From: Streptomyces sp. NBC_00078
GTDB lineage: Bacteria > Actinomycetota > Actinomycetes > Streptomycetales > Streptomycetaceae
DNA: 64,000 nucleotides
Reading direction: 5' to 3'
Assembly: GCF_026343335.1 (NCBI RefSeq)
Contig: NZ_JAPELX010000001.1
Coordinates: 8,432,001-8,496,000 of the forward strand
In this document: in pieces, positions 1 to 8,117 of the stretch
Position numbering within the stretch: position 1 is the first letter of the stretch
How the letters are laid out: each line of letters begins with the position of its first letter
The notes under the pieces: generated by a model
What the model was told of the DNA's origin: nothing
The model's input: the letters and a program-made list of their open reading frames with translations, nothing else
The model's database searches: none
Position numbers and translations under genes: made by a program

Positions 1-882
1 GGCGGCGACTCACGTGACTGCAACTACGACCTGATGCTCCTGACCTGGGGCTGTCGCACCCTCCTCGAATCCGCCGAACTCCTCGGCATCGACGACCCGT
101 TGGTGCCCCGCTGGCGGGAGGTGCTGGCGAAACGGGTGCCGTACCCGACGGACGCCAACGGCTTCATGATCGGCGCCGACATCCCGTTCGCGAAGTCGCA
201 CCGCCACTACTCGCATCTCCTCGCGGTCTACCCGCTGTACGAGGTCACCGGCCGTACCCCCGACGAACGCGCCCCTGATCGAGAAGTCGCTGGCGCACTG
301 GGTGGGCTTCGAGGGCGCCCTCCAGGGCTACACCTTCACGGGCGCCGCCTCGATGTCGGCGCTGCTCGGCAAGGGCGAGGACGCACTGAACTACCTCGGC
401 GAACTCATGACCCGTTTCATCAAGCCCAACACCATGTACCTGGAGTCGGGCCCGTCATAGAGACCCCGCTCTCGGCGGCCCAGTCCCTGCACGACATGAT
501 CTGCCAGTCCTGGGGCGGCGTCATCCGGGTGTTCCCCGCGCTGCCCGCCGCCTGGGCGGATCTGGCCGTGCACGACTTCCGTACCCAGGGCGCCTTCCTG
601 CTGAGCGCGCAGCGCCGAGGCGGCACCACCCGCTGGGTGGAGGTGGTCAGCGAGGCGGGCGCTCCCTGCGTCGTACGGCACGGCATCGCGGGACCGCTCG
701 ACGTACGGGACCGCCGGGGCCGCCCCCTCCCTCACGCCGACGCAGGCGGCGGCGCGATCCGCATCACCCTCCGCAAGGGGGAGTCGGCGCTGATCACCAC
801 CAGGGGCGACCGGCCCGACCTGACCGTGGCACCCGTACGGCCGAACGGGGACGCGCCCCGGTGGGGGCTGCCGGTCGCCTGA
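1..882 (+). pseudogene. GH95-type alpha-L-fucosidase, C-terminal part, two frameshifts
   Basis: C-terminal part of a secreted glycosidase that enters from the left edge. The first 90 codons carry the GH95-like stretch SHRHYSHLLAVYPLYE, known in family 95 fucosidases (usually about 750-800 residues). The frame is lost near 272-275, where an extra C sits in a GCCCC run, and is restored near 451-453, where a C seems to be missing from GGGCCC. Between them the +1 frame reads a good GH95 segment ending in MYLESG and would stop at 458-460. After 453 the original frame resumes with IETPLSAAQSLHDM and a C-terminal beta domain, stopping at 880-882. The two shifts compensate and both lie in C runs, so either sequencing error or decay is possible. 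The family call is from motif memory. Confidence 0.75.
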
Positions 883-940
883 GCGGATCCGGGTGGACCG
901 TACGTCCTTGGGGATGTTCGTGGCAGGCGCCGGCGCATGT

Positions 941-956
941 GGTATCGATCGATACC
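941..956. promoter_or_regulatory. Palindromic operator upstream of the MarR gene
   Basis: GGTATCGATCGATACC is a perfect 16-bp palindrome that ends 34 bp before the MarR start codon. Its core TATCGATCG recurs at 2283-2291, between the divergent azoreductase and nitroreductase genes. MarR proteins typically bind palindromes of about this size and regulate themselves. That this MarR protein binds both sites is inference. Confidence 0.6.
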
Positions 957-990
957 GTTTCAAATGCATGGACAGCTGTAACCTGGCCCC

Positions 991-1476
991 ATGAGCGCCG
1001 ACGGTCCCCCCACAACCACCACCCCGCGTGCGACTGACCGCCCCGGGGACGCATCGCCCTTCGCGCTCGGCCTGCTGCTGCGCAGGGCGCACTGGCGCGC
1101 TGCCGCGGTGATGGGGGAGGCGCTCCGGCCGCTCGGCATCGAGCTGCGGCACTTCGCCGTGCTGATCGTGCTGGTCGACCAAGGGCCCACGGTGCAACGG
1201 GACTTGGCGGCGGCGACAGGGACGGACAAGGCCGGAATCATGCGGGTCGTCGACGACCTGGAGCGCAAGGGGCTCGCCGTACGCAAGCCCGTTCCGGGGG
1301 ACCGGCGGGCCCGGGCCGTGGAGATCACGCCTCAGGGGATCGAACTCTTCGACGCGGCCCATGTGGCGGCGGAGCCGCTGTCCGAGCGTCTGGTCGCCGG
1401 CCTGGGGTCCGGCGATGCGGAGAAGCTGGCGGAACTGCTGACCCGGGTCGCCCACGCCGCGGACGAAGAGGCGTAG
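991..1476 (+). CDS. MarR family transcriptional regulator
   Basis: 161-residue winged-helix regulator. The helix-turn-helix spans roughly residues 65-95 and the wing follows with the typical PGDRRARAVEITPQG stretch. Flanking helices at both ends would form the dimer. MarR proteins usually repress nearby stress or efflux genes and release DNA on binding phenolics or on oxidation. The next genes are an azoreductase and a nitroreductase, common targets of such redox or quinone-sensing regulators, and a palindrome shared with their intergenic region lies upstream of this gene. The start at 991 fits the normal MarR length, although no strong Shine-Dalgarno sequence precedes it. The gene converges on the azoreductase gene with a terminator between them. 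No cysteine in the DNA-binding core obviously marks it as a thiol sensor. Confidence 0.88.
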   Translation: MSADGPPTTTTPRATDRPGDASPFALGLLLRRAHWRAAAVMGEALRPLGIELRHFAVLIVLVDQGPTVQRDLAAATGTDKAGIMRVVDDLERKGLAVRKPVPGDRRARAVEITPQGIELFDAAHVAAEPLSERLVAGLGSGDAEKLAELLTRVAHAADEEA

Positions 1477-1513
1477 CGCGCCCACGCATCGGTTGCCTGC
1501 CGCGTGGGCGCGC
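1476..1513. terminator. Bidirectional hairpin between MarR and azoreductase genes
   Basis: Perfect 12-bp inverted repeat GCGCGCCCACGC / GCGTGGGCGCGC with a 14-nt loop, placed between two convergent genes. There is no T tract, as is usual for actinomycete terminators. Confidence 0.7.
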
Positions 1514-1535
1514 CGCGTCTCGCACGGGCTGCCGG

Positions 1536-2186
1536 TTATGCGGCGAGGCGTTCCGCGAGGTCCTTCGCCTTGGCGTTCGCCTGCTCGAAGGCGCGCTCGC
1601 GGGAGGCCTCGTAAAGGGGGAGCATCGCGGACATGGCCGGGTTGCGGGGCGCCATGGTGAGTTCCGGGACGATGAACTCGACGTCCAGACCGAGGGTGTT
1701 CCTCAGGACTGCCTCCAGGTAGTTCTGCACGAAGTCGTAGCCCTCGCGCGGGGTGCCCGGCGCGTAGGAGCCGCCGCGGCTGGTCACGACCACCGCCGGG
1801 GTGCCCTGCGCGGAGGGGTGCTCGCCCGCGGTACGGCCGAGCAGGAGCACGCTGTCCAGCCACGACTTGAGGGTCGAGGGGATCGTGAAGTTGTACATGG
1901 GCGCGCCGATCAGGACGGCGTCGGCCTGCTCCAGTTCCTCGATGAGCGTCACGCGCGCGGCGAACGCGGCGGCCTGCTCCGGGGTCCGCTCGGCCGGGGC
2001 GGCGTAACCGGCGGACCAGGCGGCGGCCGTGATGTGCGGGACGGGGTCGGCGGCGAGGTCGCGGTAGATCACCGTGCCCTCCGGATGCTGTTCCTTCCAG
2101 GCCTCGCGGAAGGCGGCCGTGACCGAACGGGACGTGGACGCCTCGCCCGGGAACACGGACGAGTCGAGATGCAGCAGGGTGGCCAT
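1536..2186 (-). CDS. azoR: FMN-dependent NADH-azoreductase
   Basis: 216-residue flavodoxin-2 fold protein of the AzoR/NQO type, which uses NAD(P)H and FMN to reduce azo dyes and quinones in the cytoplasm. Visible features are the N-terminal strand with LLHLDSSVFPGEASTSR (FMN phosphate loop), the APMYNFTIPSTLKSWLD segment and the SRGGSYAPGTP loop that lines the isoalloxazine ring. Its length matches the family. A good ribosome site (CTGGAG) lies 6-10 bases before the ATG. It is divergent from the nitroreductase gene and convergent with the MarR gene. The intergenic region with the nitroreductase carries a MarR-like site, which suggests control by electrophile or quinone stress. Confidence 0.9.
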   Translation of the reverse strand: MATLLHLDSSVFPGEASTSRSVTAAFREAWKEQHPEGTVIYRDLAADPVPHITAAAWSAGYAAPAERTPEQAAAFAARVTLIEELEQADAVLIGAPMYNFTIPSTLKSWLDSVLLLGRTAGEHPSAQGTPAVVVTSRGGSYAPGTPREGYDFVQNYLEAVLRNTLGLDVEFIVPELTMAPRNPAMSAMLPLYEASRERAFEQANAKAKDLAERLAA

Positions 2187-2246
2187 CGTTTTCTCCAGAG
2201 TGCCGAGCCCGGGGCGGGGGCCGAGGGCTGAGGGGTCGTGCTCACC

Positions 2247-2293
2247 AACTAGTTAAACACGAGAAGGTATTGGCTGATACGATATCGATCGTA
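2247..2293. promoter_or_regulatory. Operator region between azoR and nitroreductase genes
   Basis: Two symmetric sites lie in the divergent promoter region: AACTAGTT at 2247-2254 and TACGAT-ATCG-ATCGTA at 2278-2293. The second shares the 9-mer TATCGATCG with the palindrome before the MarR gene. The arrangement suits a regulator that controls both genes from one locus. Confidence 0.5.
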
Positions 2294-2333
2294 ACTGAAG
2301 CGGGTTGCCGAGCTGACGAGGGAGCAGGGGATC

Positions 2334-3002
2334 ATGGACGTCTACGAGGCGGTCACGAGCCGCCGGGCGGTGCGCGGATTCACCGACCGGGAGGTTCCGA
2401 GGGAGACGTTGGAGCGTGTCCTGTCCGCCGCGGCCTGGTCGCCGTCCGGGTCGAACATCCAGCCGTGGCATGCCTATGTACTGACCGGCCGGCCGCTGGC
2501 CGAGGTCAAGAAGCGTGCCGGCGAACGCCTCGCCGTGGGCGACCCCTGGGACGAGCCGGAGTACGAGCAGTACCCGCCCACGCTGAAGTCCCCCTACTGC
2601 GAACGCCGGTCCGCCTTCGGTGAGCAGCGCTACGGCTCACTCGGCATCGCGCGCGAGGACCTGGAGGCGCGTCAGCGAGCCGCCTCCGCGAACTGGGACT
2701 GCTTCGGCGCCCCGGCGGCCCTGTTCTGCTACATCGACCGTGGCATGGGCGCGCCGCAATGGGCCGACACCGGGATGTGGCTGCAGTCCGTCATGGTGCT
2801 GCTGCGGGCCGAGGGGCTGCACAGCTGCCCGCAGATGGCATGGGCGAAGTTCCACCGGAGCGTCGCTGACGTCGTCTCACCGCCCGACGAACTCATGCTC
2901 TTCTGCGGCCTGTCCATCGGGTTCGAGGACGTCACGGTCGATGACAGCCGTACGGGCCGGGCGCCGCTCGACGAGACCGTCACGTTCGTCGACGGCTGCT
3001 GA
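2334..3002 (+). CDS. Nitroreductase family protein
   Basis: 222-residue FMN-binding oxidoreductase of the nitroreductase superfamily (PF00881). The N-terminal SRRAVRGFTDREVP motif supplies FMN-phosphate contacts, and SPSGSNIQPWHAYVLT is the usual second FMN segment. The C-terminal part has MWLQSVMVLLRAEGLHSCPQ, the helix that packs on the flavin. Such enzymes reduce nitroaromatics, quinones or enones with NAD(P)H. AGGGG lies just before the ATG. The gene is divergent from azoR and shares a presumed MarR-controlled promoter region. The actual substrate cannot be told from sequence. Confidence 0.88.
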   Translation: MDVYEAVTSRRAVRGFTDREVPRETLERVLSAAAWSPSGSNIQPWHAYVLTGRPLAEVKKRAGERLAVGDPWDEPEYEQYPPTLKSPYCERRSAFGEQRYGSLGIAREDLEARQRAASANWDCFGAPAALFCYIDRGMGAPQWADTGMWLQSVMVLLRAEGLHSCPQMAWAKFHRSVADVVSPPDELMLFCGLSIGFEDVTVDDSRTGRAPLDETVTFVDGC

Positions 3003-3100
3003 GGCCCTGGCCTTTGGGCCCGTATGCGGCTTGTTTCCTGCCGCGCCCCATAAGTGTTCTTGTGTCATATTGCGCACACACCCCCGACGAAAGGCATGTC

Positions 3101-3829
3101 ATGAAGTTCGCGGTCATCGGCGGTACCGGACTGATCGGTTCACAGGTCGTCAAGAACCTGAAGGCCGCCGGGCATGAGGCGGTCCCGCACTCGAAGTCCA
3201 CCGGAGCCGACGTCATCACCGGCCAGGGACTGGACGCGGCGACGGCGGGAGCCGACGTCGTCGTCAACCTGACGAACTCGCCGACCTTCGACGAAGCCTC
3301 CCCGGCGTTCTTCCAGACCTCGATGGACAACCTCCTGGCCGCGGCGCACAAGGGCGGCGTCCGCCACTTCGTCATCCTCTCGATCGTCGGCACGGACCAG
3401 GTGCCGGAGCTGGACTACTACCGCGCCAAGGCGCTCCAGGAGCACATCCTCGCGGACGGGCCGGTCCCCTACTCGATCGTCCGGGCGACGCAGTTCATGG
3501 AGTTCATGGACTCCGTCCTGTCCTGGACCACGGAAGGCGACACCGTCCGGCTGCCCGCCACGCCGATCCAGCCCATCGCCGCCAAGGACGTGGCCGAGGC
3601 GGTGGCAGAGGTCGCCGTCGGGGCCCCGCTGAACGGCATCCGCAACATCGGCGGCCCCGACATCTTCAGCCTCGACGAGCTGGGCCGGCTCACCCTGACC
3701 CACAAGGGCGACAGCCGTACGGTCGTCACCGACCCCACCGCCGGCATGTTCGCCGTCGTCAAGGGCGACGTCCTCACCGACAAGGAAGCCCACCTCGCCC
3801 CCACCCGCTACACCGACTGGCTCTCCTGA
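3101..3829 (+). CDS. NmrA-like SDR oxidoreductase
   Basis: 242-residue Rossmann protein of the atypical SDR (NmrA/SDR_a5) group. MKFAVIGGTGLIGSQV gives the GGxGxxG dinucleotide site, and YYRAK around residue 107 may be the YxxxK pair. Such proteins are NAD(P)H-dependent reductases or redox sensors. The start at 3101 was chosen because the Rossmann motif begins immediately and an AAAGG sequence lies 6-10 bases upstream; a longer in-frame extension has no support. It follows the nitroreductase gene on the same strand and may belong to the same stress response, although 98 bp separate them. Confidence 0.82.
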   Translation: MKFAVIGGTGLIGSQVVKNLKAAGHEAVPHSKSTGADVITGQGLDAATAGADVVVNLTNSPTFDEASPAFFQTSMDNLLAAAHKGGVRHFVILSIVGTDQVPELDYYRAKALQEHILADGPVPYSIVRATQFMEFMDSVLSWTTEGDTVRLPATPIQPIAAKDVAEAVAEVAVGAPLNGIRNIGGPDIFSLDELGRLTLTHKGDSRTVVTDPTAGMFAVVKGDVLTDKEAHLAPTRYTDWLS

Positions 3830-3963
3830 CGCGCGGACCGCGGTGCCGGTGACCGGTGCGGTCGCTCCGGGCCCCGGCCGGACGGTCGGCGCCCGTCGTG
3901 CGACATCCCTCCCGGGGTGCCGGGTGATCAGGCCGGCCCCGCGCCCCTCGTACCCTGGTTCCC

Positions 3964-4920
3964 GTGTCGTCCTCCCGCCTCCATCGCGTCGCCGTCCTCG
4001 TGCTCGAAGGGGCGAAGCCGCTCGATGTCGGCATCCCGGCGCAGGTGTTCACGACCCGCGCGAGCATGCCGTACGAGGTGCGGGTGTGCGGTGCGGCCCC
4101 CGGGCTCGTGACCGGCGGTGACGGCCTGGCGTACCACGTCGCCGACGGCCTCGACGCGCTCGCGTGGGCGGACATCGTGTTCGTGCCCGGCTACCGGTTC
4201 CCGGACCGTGAGGAGCCGCCGTGGGCCGTCGTCGACGCGCTGATCGCCGCCCACGACCGGGGCGCGCGGCTCGCCGCCATCTCCACGGGTGCCTTCGCGC
4301 TCGCCGCCACGGGCCTGCTCGACGGCCGCCGCGCCACGACGCACTGGCACTACACACGGGCGCTGGCGGACAGGCATCCGCTCGTCCAGGTCGACGAGAA
4401 CGTCCTGTTCGTCGACGAGGGCAGCGTGCTGACCTCGGCCGGCGCCGCCTCCGGCATCGACCTGTGCCTGCACATCCTGCGCCGCGACCTCGGCGTGGCC
4501 GCCTCCAACCACGCGGCCCGGCGCCTGGTCGCGGCCCCCTACCGCAGCGGAGGCCAGGCGCAGTACGTGCCGCGCAGCGTGCCCGAGCCGCTCGGCGAGC
4601 GGTTCGCCGCCACCCGTGAGTGGGCCCTGCACCGGCTCGACGAACCCCTCGGTCTCGAAACCCTCGCCGAGCACGCCGCCGTCTCGCCGCGCACCTTCTC
4701 GCGGCGCTTCGTCGAGGACACCGGATACACGCCGATGCAGTGGGTCATGCGCGCGCGCATCGACCTGGCCCGGGAGCTGCTGGAGCGTTCCGAGCGGAGC
4801 GTCGAGCAGATCGCGAACGACGTGGGCCTCGGCACCGGAGCGAACCTGCGGCTGCACTTCCAGCGCATCCTCGCGACCACGCCGAGCGAGTACCGGCGCA
4901 CCTTCACCCAGGGCGAGTAG
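3964..4920 (+). CDS. GlxA-type AraC family regulator (DJ-1/PfpI plus AraC HTH)
   Basis: 318 residues from a GTG start. Residues about 5-180 form a DJ-1/PfpI-like domain and residues about 215-315 the double helix-turn-helix of AraC (RTFSRRFVEDTGYTPMQWV, then NDVGLGTGANLRLHFQR). This layout is typical of the many Streptomyces GlxA regulators. In the DJ-1 elbow the usual Cys appears as Ser (AISTGAFALAATGLL), so the domain is probably a sensor, not an enzyme. It lies directly upstream of the GAPDH gene on the same strand. A local regulatory role is possible but unproven. Confidence 0.9.
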   Translation: MSSSRLHRVAVLVLEGAKPLDVGIPAQVFTTRASMPYEVRVCGAAPGLVTGGDGLAYHVADGLDALAWADIVFVPGYRFPDREEPPWAVVDALIAAHDRGARLAAISTGAFALAATGLLDGRRATTHWHYTRALADRHPLVQVDENVLFVDEGSVLTSAGAASGIDLCLHILRRDLGVAASNHAARRLVAAPYRSGGQAQYVPRSVPEPLGERFAATREWALHRLDEPLGLETLAEHAAVSPRTFSRRFVEDTGYTPMQWVMRARIDLARELLERSERSVEQIANDVGLGTGANLRLHFQRILATTPSEYRRTFTQGE

Positions 4921-5054
4921 CCCGCCGTCAGGACGCTCCCGCGGGCTTGGCGCGATCCTTGCGAACCATGGCGCTCACGCCACGGTCACGGCCGGAGCCC
5001 GCACGCGAGGCTGGTGTCATCACTGTCATCACGCACAGACATCAAGGGGCATTC

Positions 5055-6053
5055 ATGACTCGCATCGCCATCAACGGATTCGGTCGCATCGGCCGCAATG
5101 TGCTGCGCGCCCTGCTGGAGCGCGACAGCGACCTGGAGATCGTCGCCGTCAACGACCTCACCGAGCCCGCCACCCTCGCCCGGCTCCTCGCCTACGACTC
5201 CACGGCCGGCCGGCTCGGCCGCCCGGTGAGTGTCGACGGGAACACCCTCGTCGTCGACGGCCGACGCATCACGGTGCTCGCCGAGCGCGAGCCGGCGCAG
5301 CTGCCGTGGGCCGAGCTCGGCGTCGACCTCGTGCTGGAGGCGACCGGCCGCTTCACGTCGGCCAAGGCCGCCCGCGCCCACCTCGACGCGGGTGCGAAGA
5401 AGGTCCTCGTCAGCGCGCCGTCGGACGGCGCCGACGTGACGCTCGCGTACGGGGTCAACACCGACGCGTACGACCCCGAGCTGCACACGATCGTCTCGAA
5501 CGCCTCCTGCACCACCAACGCGCTCGCGCCGCTCGCCTCGGTCCTCGACGAACTCGCCGGCATCGAGCACGGCTTCATGACCACGGTGCACGCCTACACG
5601 CAGGAGCAGAACCTCCAGGACGGCCCGCACCGCGACCCCCGCCGTGCCCGTGCCGCCGGCGTCAACATCGTGCCGACCACGACGGGCGCCGCCAAGGCGA
5701 TCGGCCACGTGCTGCCCGGCCTCGACGGCAAGCTGTCGGGCGACTCGATCCGGGTACCGGTTCCGGTGGGCTCGATCGTCGAGCTCAACACGACCGTCGC
5801 CCGCGACGTGACGCGTGAGGACGTGCTGGCGGCCTACCGTGCCGCCGCGGAGGGCCCGTTGGCCGGTGTCCTCGAGTACTCCGACGACCCGCTGGTGTCG
5901 TCCGACATCACCGGCAACCCGGCCTCGTCGATCTTCGACTCTGCCCTCACCCGCGTCGACGGCCGCCACGTCAAGGTGGTCGCCTGGTACGACAACGAGT
6001 GGGGCTTCTCCAACCGAGTGATCGACACGCTGGAGCTCCTCGCGGCCCGCTGA
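5055..6053 (+). CDS. gap: Type I glyceraldehyde-3-phosphate dehydrogenase
   Basis: 332 residues, the normal length for phosphorylating NAD-dependent GAPDH of glycolysis. It has the N-terminal MTRIAINGFGRIGRNVLRAL Rossmann motif, the catalytic SNASCTTN box with Cys152, and the C-terminal WYDNEWGFSNRV signature. The start at 5055 gives this canonical N-terminus and has AAGGGG upstream. Streptomyces usually have more than one gap gene. Position beside a GlxA regulator and away from pgk/tpi suggests an accessory or stress paralogue, which is inference. It is convergent with an MFS gene 11 bp away. Confidence 0.93.
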   Translation: MTRIAINGFGRIGRNVLRALLERDSDLEIVAVNDLTEPATLARLLAYDSTAGRLGRPVSVDGNTLVVDGRRITVLAEREPAQLPWAELGVDLVLEATGRFTSAKAARAHLDAGAKKVLVSAPSDGADVTLAYGVNTDAYDPELHTIVSNASCTTNALAPLASVLDELAGIEHGFMTTVHAYTQEQNLQDGPHRDPRRARAAGVNIVPTTTGAAKAIGHVLPGLDGKLSGDSIRVPVPVGSIVELNTTVARDVTREDVLAAYRAAAEGPLAGVLEYSDDPLVSSDITGNPASSIFDSALTRVDGRHVKVVAWYDNEWGFSNRVIDTLELLAAR

Positions 6054-6064
6054 GCCAACCGTCG

Positions 6065-7345
6065 TCATCGGGTCGGCAACACCCGTCCCAGGCGGGCCAG
6101 CGGAGACAGGGCGATGATCACGGGTGACAGCAGCATGCCCGCCGCTGTCACCAGCAGGCCGGTACGTGGCCCCCACTCCTGCGCGAGGAATCCGCCCAGC
6201 AGGGAGCCGAACGGGGTCAGGCCCATGCCGACGAACGTGATCGTCGCCGCGGCACGGCCCTGCATTCCGTCCGGAGTCACAGCCTGTCGTACGGCCATGA
6301 CGGTCACGGTCACCAGCTGACTGCCGGTCCCGAACAGGAAGCCGGCCGCCAGCAGCGCAGGAACCGTCACCGTGGTCGACCCGTGCAGCGCGGGCACACA
6401 CAGGAACACGCCGTCCCCGAGCGCTGCCGCGCACACGAGCACCGCGCCGTGGCCGAACCGGCCCGGCAGCCGGGCGGCCAGCATGGAGCCCAGAAGCGCG
6501 CCGGGTCCCGTCGCCGCGAGCGCCAGCCCGACGGCGGTGCCGGACAGGTGCAGTTCCCGGGGCAGGAAGAGCAGATAGACGGTCATCGTGGCCGCGAAGG
6601 AGAACTGGAAGGCGGCCGAGGCGAGACACACTGTCCGCAGTGCGGCGTCGCCCGCGACGAAACGCAGGCCCTCCTGGATCCGCCGCCACAGCCGAGAGGG
6701 TCGTCGCGAGGGCTCCGGCGCCGGTTCACGGCGACGGATCCGCCGGATCGACAGGAACGACAGCGCGAAGAAGAGCGCGCCGACGGCGGGAGCGATGGGC
6801 GCGGCCACCAGTGACACAAGCGCACCGCCGAGGGCGGGTCCGCCGATCTGCGCCGCGGACCGGCTGCCCTCCAGCGCGCTGTTGCCCCGTACCAGCTGAT
6901 CGCGTTTCACCAGCCTTACCAGAGATGCCTGGTAGGCCACGTCGAAGAACACGGACAGAGCCCCGACGGCGAACGCGACCGCGATCAGCGCCGGCAGACC
7001 GAGCCGGCCGAGAAGAGCCGCAGTGGCGGCGACACCCAGCACCAGGCTCCGGCCCACGTCCGCCAGCACCATCACCGTGCGGGTTCGCCATCCGTCCACC
7101 CATGCGCCGACGAAGAGCGAGAGCAGCAGGATCGGCGCCTGCCCCACCGCACGCAGGAGGCCCAGCCCGCCGGCGCCGGCGTGAAGCGTCAGGACCGCGA
7201 AGAGCGGCAGCACCACCAGACATGCGTGTTCTCCGAGTTGGGAGGCCGTCTGGCCCACCCAGAGCCTGCGGAAGTCGCCGTCCCGCCACAGGCTCGGCGG
7301 AACAGGCCGATCGGAATCGGTTACGGCGGAGGAGACGGACGGCAC
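6065..7345 (-). CDS. MFS transporter, EntS-like (MFS_3 group)
   Basis: About 426 residues with 12 predicted hydrophobic segments, beginning with the typical LWRDGDFRRLWVGQTASQLG N-terminus of the EntS/tetracycline-type exporters. I place the start at the GTG at 7345 because AAGGGG lies 5 bases before it. An upstream ATG at 7402 would add 19 unlikely residues. Substrate unknown; the group exports siderophores, macrolides and other small molecules. The gene ends 11 bp from the convergent gap gene. Its upstream region is shared with nothing obvious. Confidence 0.85.
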   Translation of the reverse strand: MPSVSSAVTDSDRPVPPSLWRDGDFRRLWVGQTASQLGEHACLVVLPLFAVLTLHAGAGGLGLLRAVGQAPILLLSLFVGAWVDGWRTRTVMVLADVGRSLVLGVAATAALLGRLGLPALIAVAFAVGALSVFFDVAYQASLVRLVKRDQLVRGNSALEGSRSAAQIGGPALGGALVSLVAAPIAPAVGALFFALSFLSIRRIRRREPAPEPSRRPSRLWRRIQEGLRFVAGDAALRTVCLASAAFQFSFAATMTVYLLFLPRELHLSGTAVGLALAATGPGALLGSMLAARLPGRFGHGAVLVCAAALGDGVFLCVPALHGSTTVTVPALLAAGFLFGTGSQLVTVTVMAVRQAVTPDGMQGRAAATITFVGMGLTPFGSLLGGFLAQEWGPRTGLLVTAAGMLLSPVIIALSPLARLGRVLPTR

Positions 7346-7626
7346 GGTGACCCCTTGGAATGCCGGCAACGAGGCCCGTCCCCCGGCGCTCGACAGGCGC
7401 ACCGACGGTTCGGGCAGGGAGAGGCTCGCTGTGCTGCAGCATCACGGGCAGCACGCGATGACTGGCTCCTCACGGACCAGAACGTCAACGCGTGCGCGAA
7501 CGACCGACCATGTCTCCTACCCCTTGGCCATGGCACGCTCCTCGCACGTGCCTGCGGGCAGGCGACAACGTAGCGTGCGGTGTCGGCACCGGCCACCGAA
7601 TTCACGGCTGCAGAACCGGAGTTGCC

Positions 7627-8117
7627 CTATCTGCCCGGCGGCGGCCCGCTGCTCTTCCGTACCACCAGCTCCGTGGCCACCTCCACCCGCGTCGTCTCCG
7701 GCTCCTGTCCCGACAGCAGCCGCAGCACCATGCGGGCGGCCAGCGCCGTCATGTCGGCGATGGGCGTCCGCATGGTCGTCAGACGAGGCGTCACCCAGTC
7801 CGCGAACGGCAGGTCGTCGAAGCCGACCACGCTGACGTCGTCCGGAATGCGCAACCCGTGCTCGGCCGCCGCCCGGTAGGTGCCCAGCGCCTGATGGTCG
7901 CTGCCCGCGAAGATCGCCGTGGGTCGGTCGGCCAACGCCAGGAGAGCCAGGGCGTGCTGATGGGCGAGAGAGTGGGTGAAGTCGCCGTAGCGGACCAGTT
8001 CCGGGTCGAAGGGGAGCCCAGCCTCCGTCAGCGCCGAACGGTAGCCGTCCACACGGGCACGTGAGGTCAGCCGGCGCTCCGGGCCGCTGATGACGGCGAT
8101 GCGCCGGTGGCCGAGCT
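7627..8117 (-). pseudogene. LacI family regulator, C-terminal half only
   Basis: About 163 codons of a LacI/GalR sugar-responsive repressor. The segment starts in LELGHRRIAVISGPERRL, the beginning of the second half of the effector domain, and runs to the normal end (VGFDDLPFADWVTP, then ELVVRKSSG). The DNA-binding domain and the first half of the sugar-binding domain are absent. Upstream of about 8117 the sequence becomes the opposite-strand beta-helix gene. With no start, promoter or HTH this cannot be a working repressor. Confidence 0.85.
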
